64,000 bases of DNA, taken from positions 62,001 to 126,000 of the forward strand of contig JAFEUB010001825.1 of NCBI GenBank assembly GCA_024529925.1, written 5' to 3'. This document shows, piece after piece, positions 1 to 9,274 of this stretch. The position numbers and the translations under genes are program-made. Every line of letters begins with the position of its first letter. Positions within the stretch are counted from its first letter, which is position 1. The notes below the pieces were generated by a model, which did not search any database, was not told the DNA's origin, and worked only from the letters and a program-made list of their open reading frames with translations. This DNA comes from Ophthalmolycus amberensis (lineage: Eukaryota > Chordata > Actinopteri > Perciformes > Zoarcidae).

Positions 1-540
1 TTCAACGGACTACACTCCGCCGCTCTGCCCTCCTTGTGTGACACGGACTACTCACGCCGGCAAACTGCCAGCCCTCCGGTGTCGAGCCACGGGACTCACA
101 TCGTCGATCTGCCTACTCTCTGATATCGAGCCACGGGACTTCACGCCGTCAGGCTACCAGCCCTCCGGTGTCGAGCCACGGGCCTCACACCATCGATCTG
201 CCACTCGGGTGTCGGACCACGGGCTCCACACCTTCCTGTATTAGTCAGGCTAATAAAACCTGTTTCCATTAACTTCTGTCTCCTGTGGTCTTGCGTTTTG
301 GGTCCTACCCGTGAACTCCCGTGACATCCTCTGCCCTCCTTGCATTCTACGGATTACACTCCGCCGCAAAGCCCTCCTGGTGTTCAACGGACTACACACG
401 CCGTCAAGCATCCAGCCCTCCGGTGTCGGACCACGGGCTCCACACCCTCCTGTCTTAGTCAGGCTAAATAAAACCTGTTTCCACTAACTTCTGTCTCCTG
501 TGGTCTTGCGTTTGGGTCCTACCTCTGAACTCCCGTGACA
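1..540 (+). mobile_element. LTR-type repeat fragment with duplicated 3' end
   Basis: The segment ends in CCCGTGACA, a typical LTR terminus, exactly where the downstream retrovirus LTR sequence resumes at 541. The block containing AATAAA, CTGTTTCC and CTCCTGTGGTCTTGCG occurs twice, at about 246-325 and 462-540, so the polyadenylation/U5 end is tandemly duplicated. The first half carries imperfect repeats of a GTGTCGAGCCACGGG motif. I read it as a Gypsy-like LTR inserted into the 5' LTR of the neighbouring retrovirus. The left end is outside the window, so no target duplication can be checked. No protein is supported here. Confidence 0.55.
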
Positions 541-574
541 GATAACCCAAACACGCCCCTCTACGTCCCCAACA
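541..574 (+). repeat. 3' end of the retroviral 5' LTR
   Basis: These 34 bases, ending CCCCAACA, are identical to 9564-9597, the end of the 3' LTR. Upstream of 541 the match stops because an unrelated LTR sequence occupies the site, so only the U5 end of the 5' LTR is visible. Confidence 0.85.
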
Positions 575-577
575 TAT

Positions 578-595
578 TGGTGCCCCGTGTGAGGC
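578..595 (+). promoter_or_regulatory. Retroviral primer-binding site
   Basis: The sequence TGGTGCCCCGTGTGAGGC starts three bases after the LTR terminus and begins with the TGG expected to pair with a tRNA 3' CCA end. The first seven bases fit a tRNA-His acceptor but the rest does not match well, so the primer tRNA is not assigned. Confidence 0.6.
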
Positions 596-1192
596 TACGT
601 TATTCCAGTCTTATTCCAGTATATATGCATAATAATCCATAATTACTTTTGAATAATTAATTTTCCAAAATTTTTTCCGAAAAATTATTTTTTTTCCTGC
701 TTTTGAATGATCCAAATTTCTGAAACTTATTTTCCAAAATAGGTAGACCTTTGATATTCAAAATTTTTCCTTATTGTAATTTAATTTTTGATTTAAATTT
801 TGATTTTAATCTTAATTTTAATTGAATTTAAATTTTTCCGAAATTCTTATTTCGTTTCCTTTCAGGTTCAATTACTCGTTTCATTTCCTAAACTAACAGT
901 CAGCTGTGTAGTAGGTTTGATCGTTTATTTGTAAAACCAATACTTTGTTTTCTTAAATCCCTCAAAGAAGTTATACACAGCTGTCATAGGCCAAAGCGCT
1001 AAGCCACGTTAGCATTTTGTACCTTTGGTTGCCAAGCAGTAGTGATATCTCAGAGTAGTACAGTAGAAATTTGTAAGTCACAGAACTAGACATTTCACTG
1101 TGCTCCTGCATTAGCCGTAAACGCTAACAGTTTCTTACTAACAGTAGGGAATCAATAACCACTAGGAGTCGCGCTTATTAAAAAAAAAGAGA
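596..1192 (+). other. AT-rich retroviral leader (5' UTR)
   Basis: About 600 bases lie between the PBS and the gag start with no open frame. The stretch 600-870 is very AT-rich, with many runs of A and T. The gag ATG at 1193 is preceded by a run of nine A and AGAGA. A packaging signal would normally lie here but I cannot identify one from primary sequence. Confidence 0.55.
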
Positions 1193-4100
1193 ATGAGCGA
1201 CAAAGACTCCACTCCTGGAGCTGTAGCTCTAGAAGGCGCCGTATTACGAGATGCGGTGGCCGATCTCCTCAAGTTCACGCCAACTGAGAGAGAGTATTTT
1301 GGTACATACGACACAGCCACGTGTCAGAAGCAATTAGTGGAGTTAATGGCGTATGTAAACCATCTAGATAAACCAAAACGCATGATTCAAGACGTGATTG
1401 GATCAATCTTCCTCACCTACCATCAGAAAATGCAGCTGCAAGCTGTCGCACACCGCAAGGAAGGCGACAGGCTGCGCAGAGCAATGGGTGAGATCCAGAT
1501 TGAGGTTAGGCAGGGAGAAACCGACTATCGAGCGCTTCAGGTGGAAAATGAGACCCTGCGAGTGGATCTCAAGCAGATCCACACGGAGCTCAGCACTACC
1601 CTAGAGGCTAATGACAGAATGAAAGTGCTTCACAGTACCACGCAGGAACAGACACCCCTAACCCAGGTAAGTACTGTGCCATCCAACCTAGGCGCTCACC
1701 ACGTCACTTTGGACAGCTACACTGCCCCTCGGTCCTCGCAACCCTTGGACAGTGGTGCCTCATTCGGCCCGAGTCGGGCCACACTGCCTTTCAGTCGAAC
1801 GGTCTCCCCACCCAACAGGGGGGAAGACCAATACCCTCCACCTAGTTCAAGGTCGCGACGAAACCGCTCCCCCTCCCCCCCAAGGAGGGGGGATAGTCAC
1901 CCTGATTCCCCTCGCGGTGAATTAAGAGACTCTCGGCCACCCTTGGGAAACCAACGACCATGGCGGTCGGAGGAACAACGCAACCAGGGGGGTGAGAGAC
2001 ACCCCCAAGGTCACAACCAGGTAAGGCCAAGGCAGCAACCCACATCGCATCCACCAAGGAGGGTTGAACGCAACCCTCCACAACCAGGTAGGTACAACGG
2101 ACAGGCTCGCAGCCTCCCTGCAAGGGAAGCTGACAAGCCTGAGCTGGAGAGCCTAATCCGTAAGTATGTGCAAGAGGCAGTCAAGCAGTTGGGGAAACCA
2201 CCTACCCCGCCAGGGAAACCCAATCCCAACTTGCCGCCCGCCGGACTAAGCCTAGAGACTTCTTCCACTGCCGCCAAAGTCTACTTTGTAGGTTGGGGAA
2301 GAGACATCAGCACACTCCCGGAAACGGCCACTCCCGACTTCGCACCTCCCCGTTCCATGACCTTCTTGGGTGACCTTGTCCGCAAAGGCAGGGCCCGTCG
2401 TATATACACCTCAGTCACACTGGTAGGCCATAACACTCTTGCTCTACTCGATTCCGGGTCAGAAATCAGCCTCATGTGTACAGCTACCTTCTTGATGGTT
2501 GCTGGAACTATGCATTCCCTTGGCACGACGCTGCAAAGCGAAACTTGCGCGGTTAGCATCACCAGCTACACCCAAGATAAGTCGCCCATCACCAAACGTG
2601 TCTGGGTTGACATCGCCTTTCAGGGAATGACTATCAAGCATCCCATCCATGTCTGCATCCTAGACACCGAACCCTTACTCCTTGGCCAGGACCTCTTGGA
2701 CCGATTGGCCCCGCTCATTGACCGTCATCAGGGACACATTTGGGCACAAGTAGACACACCTAGGCCCCTGAACCTTACTGGTGACGCGTCAGTTCCAGAC
2801 GGACAAGTCGCCGTCATTCATGAAAACGAGCTGCCGACGCCCCTATGCCTGCCAGAGACTCCCCCTGAGTCGGCTCAGCCCGCTCCGCCTGCGGACCCGG
2901 GACAGTCGCACCCGAACCATGAGAACTTGCCCCGTGATCACCAGTCTTTCCTTTGCTCGTTGGAAGACCCAACTTCAGCATTGTACGCCCCCCGCTTGAC
3001 TGGAGGCGTATACCTCAATGGCATTATGAATCCAGAGGCTCTCCTAGCACTCTGGTCTGAAAAATCAGTTGTCAGCCAAGACGTGTTCAACACGCTCTGC
3101 CAACAAAATCCACCACCAGTCTTCGTTCAGAGAAGCCACCGGCTTCTGTCAGCTGAACTACCACAAACGATGCTCAAAGCCATCGGTGTGTGTGCCCTCC
3201 ACGTACGGATTGGAGGTAAACAGGTGACACACCTGATCAGTGTGGTCCCTCGACTCCATCCCCCGTTCTTTGTGGGCGCAGACCTGCTAGTAAGACTTGG
3301 CGCCGTATTGGACACAGTCCACCAAGTTCTGTGGTCCCAAGGTAGCGCTGAGCGCTACCCCCTTTCCACCGAACCCGAACACATGGTCTCGGGGCAAACC
3401 ATCCCCCAGGCGTGTCAAGTCGCCAGCGAAACAGGCACGACAGTGCCCGCCCGCACTGCCGGAGTTTCCATACGCCTCGTCATCCTTAAGGGACAGACGC
3501 TGCCTAGCGAACAGGCGTTCTTCCAACCGCTGCCCCGCTTTTGGGAACTGAACTTGACAGTCTGTGGTACGCCCCTGCTTGAGGTGAACAATCGTTCAGC
3601 CTACATACTGGTTCAGAACCTGACCTACTCACCGATCCAGGTGACGGGAGGGCAACCATTAGGGATACTGGTTGACCAGTCCTTCCACGACTTTGAACTC
3701 ACAGTCCCTGTCATAGGGGAGCTGCCCCCATCCCTAGCTAGAGAGGGTGAACTGAATGGTCTTCTTTACACCTTTCCGACCAAAATGATCACCATCGTCC
3801 GTCATGAAATGCTACAGAGCGAAGCAATCCACGACGCTTCCCTGAGTACTGGCGGCGACATGACAGTGTACACCCTCACTACTCCACCAGGAGATTCGAC
3901 CCCCGAGGTCACGGGTGCGGATTCACCGACAAACGAACCGTACCCTGGCTTTGAGGCAGAGATGGAACAACAGCTCGCGAAGTCGGACGCTCTGACAACA
4001 GAAACTCAGAGAGACGCACTTCGACACTTGTTCCGCGAGTTTCAGGAGATCTTTTCAAAAGACTCCCACGACTGCGGAGTCACCGACCTCCACACGGTCC

Positions 4101-5863
4101 GCATCCCCACCGACCCACAGGCCCAACCAACCTTTGTACGTCAGTACAGAATCCCGTTGGCCGCCTATGACTCGATTCAAGAGATCCTTGACAAATTGCT
4201 AGAAAAGCAAATCATCAGGGAGTGCAACTCAACGTACAACTCGCCCATCTGGCCAGTGCTGAAGCCAACTGGAAAATGGCGTCTTACCATCGACTACCGC
4301 CCACTGAACAAGCAGGTTCCCCTCTCCCGTTGGCCAATGATCCACTTGGATCAGGAACTGGCAAAGGTAAAAGAGGCCTGTTTCTTCTCAACGGTGGACA
4401 TAGCCAATGGGTTCTGGACCATGAGAGTCGACCCAGTCGACCAATACAAGCTTGCGTTTTCCTTTGGCAATCGCCAGTACACTTGGAACCGCTGCCCGTT
4501 CGGGTACTCGAACTCGCCCTCAGAGTTCAACATCTTCCTCCACAAAGCGATGGCCGACGCCGCCGCTCGTGGAAACCTCATATACGTGGACGACATCCTC
4601 ATGAGGAGTCGGACCTTTGAGGAACACCTGGCTGAGATCCGCCATGTTCTCGGCCAGCTCGCCGCCGCAGGAGCCAAACTGGCTATCACCAAAGGCCAGT
4701 GGTGCCGTACTAAGGTCAAGTACGTGGGGCTCACGGTGGGCGCAGACGGCATTGAACCTCTGGCAGAGAGGATACAAGCCATCCGAAACATCAAAGCTCC
4801 GACAAACGTGTCGGAACTCAGGAGCTTCCTGGGTGTCTGTAACTATTCACGGCAGTTCATGGAGGACTACGCAGAAATAGGCAGACCCCTCACGGAGCTT
4901 CTGCGCAAAGATAGCCCTTTCGAATGGGGGGGACCCCAAGAGCAATCCTTCCGCCAAATGAAGGAGAAGCTCTGCTCCGCCCCCTGTCTGGCCTACCCAG
5001 ACAAAGACAAAGAGTTCCATCTTGAGGCCAGCTTCTCTTCCCAGTGCCTTAGCGCTGCTTTGGCACAGAAATACGACACCGACCAGCGGGTCGTTGCCTA
5101 CGCCAGCCGACCTTTAAGCACCGTCGAGATTAAGTTCTCCGACTGCGAAAAGGCCCTTCTTGCCACCGTTTGGGCTGTGGAACATTTCCGTAGCTATATC
5201 GGAGGTCAGAAAGTCATCATCGAGACTTGCCACCAACCGGTCGTATTCTTGAACAGTCAGCGACTAAGAGAGGGTCGAGTCTCTAACAGTCGTATCGCAT
5301 CCTGGATGATGGCGTTGCAAGGCTATGATGTTGAGATTAAGTACGCCCAGAACCACAAGATGGCTCTGGGCCAGGGTCTTGCGCAGTGCCAACACTGCGA
5401 CTGTGAAGAACAGCCAAGCTCCCAATCTTCAATCATCACAACCCCATCGCTTCCATCCAACCATCATTACTATGATGAGAACATCTGCCAAGGCCTCCCG
5501 AAGGTCTATGTGGACGGCTGCTCATTCCATCACGAGAGCCAGATCCGCGCTGGAGTCGGTATCAAATGGGTGGGCTTCGAAACGAACGAACCACCCTGCT
5601 ACCAACTCGGATCAAAATCGAGCCAATATGCAGAGATTGCAGCAGCACTCATCGCACTCCAACAGGCCACTAGGCAAGCAGTTGGACAGCTGGTGATCTG
5701 CTCGGACTCTAATTATGCTCGCCATAGTTTCATCTCGCACTTCCCTACGGGGAAGGCAAACGGCATGAAAAATGGGTCCATGCGAACCAAATCAAACCCT
5801 ACAAACCGGGTTCACTCCAAGGAGAGGCTACGGCCATCTCCCCCCAGTAGAGATAGGAATTAA
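1193..5863 (+). CDS. Retroviral gag-pro-pol, single frame, integrase deleted
   Basis: One 1,556-codon frame runs through gag, protease and polymerase without a stop or frameshift. Residues 1-160 are helical and coiled-coil-like. Residues ~200-320 are rich in Arg, Pro and Gly, and there is no CCHC zinc knuckle, so RNA binding would depend on basic boxes. A retropepsin active site (LLDSGS) lies near residue 418, with a conserved LLLGQDLL segment about 80 residues later. RT follows, with YVDD near residue 1130. The first RNase H-like domain (~1275-1345) keeps its Glu but has lost the first and third catalytic Asp positions, as in a retroviral connection/tether domain. The second (from 1437) keeps Asp in VYVDG, Glu in YAEIAA and Asp in CSDSN. 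After about residue 1515 the frame enters unrelated sequence: the RNase H end and nearly all of integrase are missing. The gag part is short, so capsid sequence may also be reduced. Confidence 0.85.
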   Translation: MSDKDSTPGAVALEGAVLRDAVADLLKFTPTEREYFGTYDTATCQKQLVELMAYVNHLDKPKRMIQDVIGSIFLTYHQKMQLQAVAHRKEGDRLRRAMGEIQIEVRQGETDYRALQVENETLRVDLKQIHTELSTTLEANDRMKVLHSTTQEQTPLTQVSTVPSNLGAHHVTLDSYTAPRSSQPLDSGASFGPSRATLPFSRTVSPPNRGEDQYPPPSSRSRRNRSPSPPRRGDSHPDSPRGELRDSRPPLGNQRPWRSEEQRNQGGERHPQGHNQVRPRQQPTSHPPRRVERNPPQPGRYNGQARSLPAREADKPELESLIRKYVQEAVKQLGKPPTPPGKPNPNLPPAGLSLETSSTAAKVYFVGWGRDISTLPETATPDFAPPRSMTFLGDLVRKGRARRIYTSVTLVGHNTLALLDSGSEISLMCTATFLMVAGTMHSLGTTLQSETCAVSITSYTQDKSPITKRVWVDIAFQGMTIKHPIHVCILDTEPLLLGQDLLDRLAPLIDRHQGHIWAQVDTPRPLNLTGDASVPDGQVAVIHENELPTPLCLPETPPESAQPAPPADPGQSHPNHENLPRDHQSFLCSLEDPTSALYAPRLTGGVYLNGIMNPEALLALWSEKSVVSQDVFNTLCQQNPPPVFVQRSHRLLSAELPQTMLKAIGVCALHVRIGGKQVTHLISVVPRLHPPFFVGADLLVRLGAVLDTVHQVLWSQGSAERYPLSTEPEHMVSGQTIPQACQVASETGTTVPARTAGVSIRLVILKGQTLPSEQAFFQPLPRFWELNLTVCGTPLLEVNNRSAYILVQNLTYSPIQVTGGQPLGILVDQSFHDFELTVPVIGELPPSLAREGELNGLLYTFPTKMITIVRHEMLQSEAIHDASLSTGGDMTVYTLTTPPGDSTPEVTGADSPTNEPYPGFEAEMEQQLAKSDALTTETQRDALRHLFREFQEIFSKDSHDCGVTDLHTVRIPTDPQAQPTFVRQYRIPLAAYDSIQEILDKLLEKQIIRECNSTYNSPIWPVLKPTGKWRLTIDYRPLNKQVPLSRWPMIHLDQELAKVKEACFFSTVDIANGFWTMRVDPVDQYKLAFSFGNRQYTWNRCPFGYSNSPSEFNIFLHKAMADAAARGNLIYVDDILMRSRTFEEHLAEIRHVLGQLAAAGAKLAITKGQWCRTKVKYVGLTVGADGIEPLAERIQAIRNIKAPTNVSELRSFLGVCNYSRQFMEDYAEIGRPLTELLRKDSPFEWGGPQEQSFRQMKEKLCSAPCLAYPDKDKEFHLEASFSSQCLSAALAQKYDTDQRVVAYASRPLSTVEIKFSDCEKALLATVWAVEHFRSYIGGQKVIIETCHQPVVFLNSQRLREGRVSNSRIASWMMALQGYDVEIKYAQNHKMALGQGLAQCQHCDCEEQPSSQSSIITTPSLPSNHHYYDENICQGLPKVYVDGCSFHHESQIRAGVGIKWVGFETNEPPCYQLGSKSSQYAEIAAALIALQQATRQAVGQLVICSDSNYARHSFISHFPTGKANGMKNGSMRTKSNPTNRVHSKERLRPSPPSRDRN
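1661..1675 (+). promoter_or_regulatory. Strong 5' splice-donor motif inside gag
   Basis: CCCAGGTAAGTACTG contains a perfect CAG|GTAAGT donor, with the exon end at 1666. Weaker CAG|GTAAGG and CAG|GTAGGT sites follow near 2018 and 2086. A donor inside gag could serve the subgenomic env message. The partner acceptor is not certain; CCCCACAG just upstream of env at about 5920-5927 is a candidate. Confidence 0.45.
5764..5850 (+). pseudogene. Remnant of integrase C-terminus, out of frame
   Basis: In a frame different from the gag-pro-pol frame, the DNA reads HEKWVHANQIKPY and continues about 16 codons to a TAG at 5848. A WVHxxxxKPY-like end is typical of retroviral integrase C-termini. Lying directly after a truncated RNase H, it shows that an internal deletion joined RNase H to the last ~30 codons of integrase and changed the frame. 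The catalytic core with its D,D,E residues and the zinc-binding domain are absent. Confidence 0.65.
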
Positions 5864-5942
5864 CTGCATGCCCCAACTCACCGTCGGCAGGCACTAACCT
5901 ATAACATAGAACACATTATCCCCACAGTAATCAGATTCTGGT

Positions 5943-7307
5943 GTGTTCACAATGGGGCTCCCTTGGATCCTTGGCATACTCTTCGGTCTACAACTCACCC
6001 AAGCGCTAGAAATGGTGGAACCAGGCCCACCGACTGGGATCGTCCTACAAGGGACACCCGGACTCCTAATTACCCGTTGCGGCCTCTACTCCCAGAGAGT
6101 CTACGTACGACTAGACCCCTGGGACGTGTACCGTAAGCATATCCGATTGCCCCCACGGCTGACCGAAGGAAGGTTGAGCGGAGTCCAAGCCCATGACACA
6201 GTCGACTGGGCCAAGCAGACGACCGCTCACATCCTCGACCAATTACACAAGTTCTTGGTCACTGAGGAGGATCTTAGCGGTAAGAACCGACCAAAGAGAT
6301 TCCTCGGCGGTCTGCTCGTCGCAGCATCGGCCATTGGGCCCCTTTTCTCCATCGGCCTCTCGGCCGCCAACTCCATTAGCCTGAGCGCGCTCCAAAGACA
6401 CATGGGCGAACTTGACAAAGAAATGCCAGAGATCCAACAGCGAATCCAACTCCAACAAACACAGTTACAGGGCCTGGGTAAAACCCTTCAGGGAACCATC
6501 GTCACTGTAAACTTACATTCTGCTCTCCTCAATAACACCTTGCATGCCTTAGCTACTCTCTCCGAAGTAGTCCAAGAAGACATAACCTATGTACGAGTAG
6601 TACGAGATTTAATGCAGGATCTCATCAGAGAAATCAGCTCATCGGTCAATAGCTTGACCAGTGGGAAAATCCCACCCTATCTGGTCCCTTTGGACCTTGT
6701 TGACAAAATCCTTAGATCTGCGACCACTACTGTTGTGCAACCATCACAGGTACATCTAGCTTATAGTCTTGGCAGCGCCATCCCGATATCGGTAGATCCA
6801 AAGAACCTAGAAATAGGATTCATTCTGAATCTACCAATCATAGAGAGACAAAATGTATATCGAATGAAGACATTCTTTTTGACAGCTCCACAAGGAGCCA
6901 CCCTGCACATCAATGACATCGTCCTCCATTACCTCAACCCAGACACACACAATGTAGAGATTGAGGTTATGCACGCCTTCAAGGGTCACAACCTCACCAT
7001 TGATGATAACATTCAACAGCAGCTTCTAACAGAAGGGACGAAAGTGGTCCACTTCAGCCTCAAACCCACTGGACTCACTACCACATTGTTTAACCACTTG
7101 ATTAGGTCCACCCCCTACCAGGCGACCAACCTCAGCATGCTAGCCTTGGGACTCCTTCTTAGTGGCTGGATAATCACAGCAATCGTCGCACATATTATGT
7201 ACAAATACATCCAGAAGCTACAGAACAGACTGGATTCCCTCCTATACGGAGCTCCACGTGTTAGCCACCCGGCGACCGCTCCGCTGACGGTCTCCAGTCC
7301 TGTCTAG
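5943..7307 (+). CDS. Retroviral envelope, F-like class I fusion protein
   Basis: An intact 454-residue frame. Residues 1-21 form a signal peptide. The N-terminal subunit is short and ends at the furin motif RPKR (116-119). A Gly/Ala-rich hydrophobic fusion peptide follows immediately (120-144), then a heptad-rich Gln/Leu region (about 148-190) and more helical sequence. A transmembrane segment lies near 399-420 (LALGLLLSGWIITAIVAHI), with a cytoplasmic tail of about 35 residues. NxT/S sites occur at NNT, NLT and NLS. The layout matches F-type proteins and not gammaretroviral SU-TM: there is no CX6CC motif and only one cysteine (residue 46). Family members normally have several disulfides, so an internal deletion of a Cys-rich stretch is possible. 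The frame starts 80 bases after pol and would need a spliced message. Confidence 0.8.
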   Translation: MFTMGLPWILGILFGLQLTQALEMVEPGPPTGIVLQGTPGLLITRCGLYSQRVYVRLDPWDVYRKHIRLPPRLTEGRLSGVQAHDTVDWAKQTTAHILDQLHKFLVTEEDLSGKNRPKRFLGGLLVAASAIGPLFSIGLSAANSISLSALQRHMGELDKEMPEIQQRIQLQQTQLQGLGKTLQGTIVTVNLHSALLNNTLHALATLSEVVQEDITYVRVVRDLMQDLIREISSSVNSLTSGKIPPYLVPLDLVDKILRSATTTVVQPSQVHLAYSLGSAIPISVDPKNLEIGFILNLPIIERQNVYRMKTFFLTAPQGATLHINDIVLHYLNPDTHNVEIEVMHAFKGHNLTIDDNIQQQLLTEGTKVVHFSLKPTGLTTTLFNHLIRSTPYQATNLSMLALGLLLSGWIITAIVAHIMYKYIQKLQNRLDSLLYGAPRVSHPATAPLTVSSPV

Positions 7308-7777
7308 GAGTAGAATCAGTAACCACTGTATCCCTCCTCTGCTTCCCTTCTTTCTACCTCTTTCCCTTTTTATCCTTTGTGTTTTGTTTTGTTTTATTTG
7401 GGTTGTTACGTTCTTTGACACTATACCGCAATGCTTGAAGTATCACAACATCATATTAGCGATTGAATTATTTGGGAATAATGTTTTGCTCACCTATGAT
7501 TTGAATTGTGTATGATAGTAGATGTAGGGAAAAAGTAGTTAAAGTCATCTGCCCAGATGCCACCTTAGTTAGTACCCAGACACCAGTGAACTCTGAACTC
7601 TGAACATTGAACACTGCCTGCTAACCACTGTTTTTGATCCCAGGAATACTTGGACTGTCTAACCTCTTCAGGTTCTCAGGAATATATGGACAGTTTGTTT
7701 TTTCCCTATCACATGGATGTAAGTGCCAGCCCTTGGTTTGCTCTAAAGACCGTGACCCGCATCCCGATCTTCAGACC
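7308..7777 (+). other. Retroviral region between env and the 3' LTR
   Basis: About 470 bases without a convincing frame, partly T-rich (7340-7400). The end of this stretch leads into the polypurine tract. No accessory gene can be supported. Confidence 0.5.
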
Positions 7778-7787
7778 AAAGGGGGGA
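7778..7787 (+). promoter_or_regulatory. Polypurine tract
   Basis: AAAGGGGGGA directly abuts TGTTGGGG, the first bases of the 3' LTR. This is the expected plus-strand primer position for reverse transcription. Confidence 0.8.
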
Positions 7788-7963
7788 TGTTGGGGTCTGG
7801 CGCCACCTTGTGGCTGGCTGAGCTCCTCACAGGCTCTGCCCTCTCCACAGTCTGACCTCAGATTTGATCCTTGCCCCTTTAAGATGACCCCGCCTTCGGC
7901 CACCGGTCAGCCGGACCTTTCATTGGCCGACAAGCCGTCTCCCGCTGTGCGCAGAGACCCGCT

Positions 7964-7968
7964 TATAA
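7964..7968 (+). promoter_or_regulatory. LTR TATA box
   Basis: GCTTATAAGCGCC lies about 38 bases downstream of an ATTGG box, the normal spacing and order for an LTR promoter. Confidence 0.55.
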
Positions 7969-9268
7969 GCGCCAACGCAGCGAAAGATCGCTCTCTTCGC
8001 TCTGGACTCCGTCCGGTCTCCAAGAAGATTCACAGAGGACCCGATCGACCTCAACCCCCTCCCCCTCATCTCAGCACGCACGTGTCATTTTCGCTGGCCG
8101 AAAACCGACCACGTCTATTCTGAGTTTAAGGCCTCGGACCGCGAGAAGCGCAGCCTCCCGCAGCCGCTTCCCACCTTCGTGTACACGCCACGGTGCGAGG
8201 AAGACCAAAACATCTTCCTTCACCGATCATTACCGGGAGACTATGAACGACACGTGTCTTAGCCGACGTTGGAAACCACAGGCCCTCCTCTCTGCAGCGA
8301 GCCGGACCGAACCAGCAGCCGCTCACCAGCCGCGCTGACCAGCCGCGTGAAAAGCCGACCTCCCCAGCCGCTTTTCTTTTTCCTCCTGGAGGAGGAAAAA
8401 CCATTCATCGACAAACACTCGACAACGTTGCCACAACGCATCTCAGAGTAAGAGTCTCGGTGTCTGGGCGTAGTTTAGCTTAAATTAACTTAAGTTTAAT
8501 TCAGGCCATTCATTTATATGTTATTATTCCCGTGTTTTTGTCGTGTTAAAGTCATTGTTTTCGTTTTGCTGAGAGATTGCGCAATCGTCGACGGAGCTCA
8601 GAAGCCCGTCGGATTGTGCACTTCCTGTTTGACTGTTTGCTTTGGGATTATTTGATTTTCATTTTGTTCTTGCTCTTTCCTTGAATCAATTCTGTGAGTG
8701 GAGTGTGGAAAGGCGACTATCGAGCACAAGTGTCGTCAGTTCGCGCCGCGACAACGGCAGCTTGTGTAAGATACGCTCGGCGACCCTCATTTCCACTACA
8801 ACGCGACATCGCACACAGAAACTCTGATTCCTCTCTCTCTGCCCTTTTATTCCTCTTGTTTTCCGTAATTTACACACACATAGAGCTCCGGATTGTGGGT
8901 GAAACACTCACCTATTGTTCTAACACACGTATGCGCCGACACACGTGATCACATACAGCCGACCCCCCCCACCGCCATTTTTGTCTAAGTCACTCGACTA
9001 CGCCATCTGGTGGTAGGTTTGAGCTATAGCGCTTTAAGGCCTTTCCCCTTTTTGTCTGCGTCACTCGACGCCGCCATCTTTGTAGTTTTTAGCGGTAGCT
9101 TTAAGCCCCCCTTCCTTTACATACACAGACCCATACACACACACCCACATACTGGTATTACATACATCATCACCCATTTTATTCATTTGTTAGGTTAGGC
9201 ACACAAAATTGTATGATAGCGTTGTTGGTTGTGATATTAATTGATCTGATCACTTATTATTTCGATTT

Positions 9269-9274
9269 AATAAA
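9269..9274 (+). terminator. LTR polyadenylation signal
   Basis: AATAAA followed by a GT-rich stretch (TCGTTTGTGATTACTTGTGC), about 320 bases before the LTR end. Confidence 0.55.

Noticed and set aside
5943..7307. Env as a domesticated, syncytin-like host gene
   Set aside because: It sits between matching LTR parts in a recognisable provirus; an open frame alone does not show domestication.
7634..8123. Frames of 73 and 157 codons at the start of the 3' LTR as an accessory gene
   Set aside because: They cross the polypurine tract and U3, show no domain or codon signal, and lie mostly in promoter sequence.
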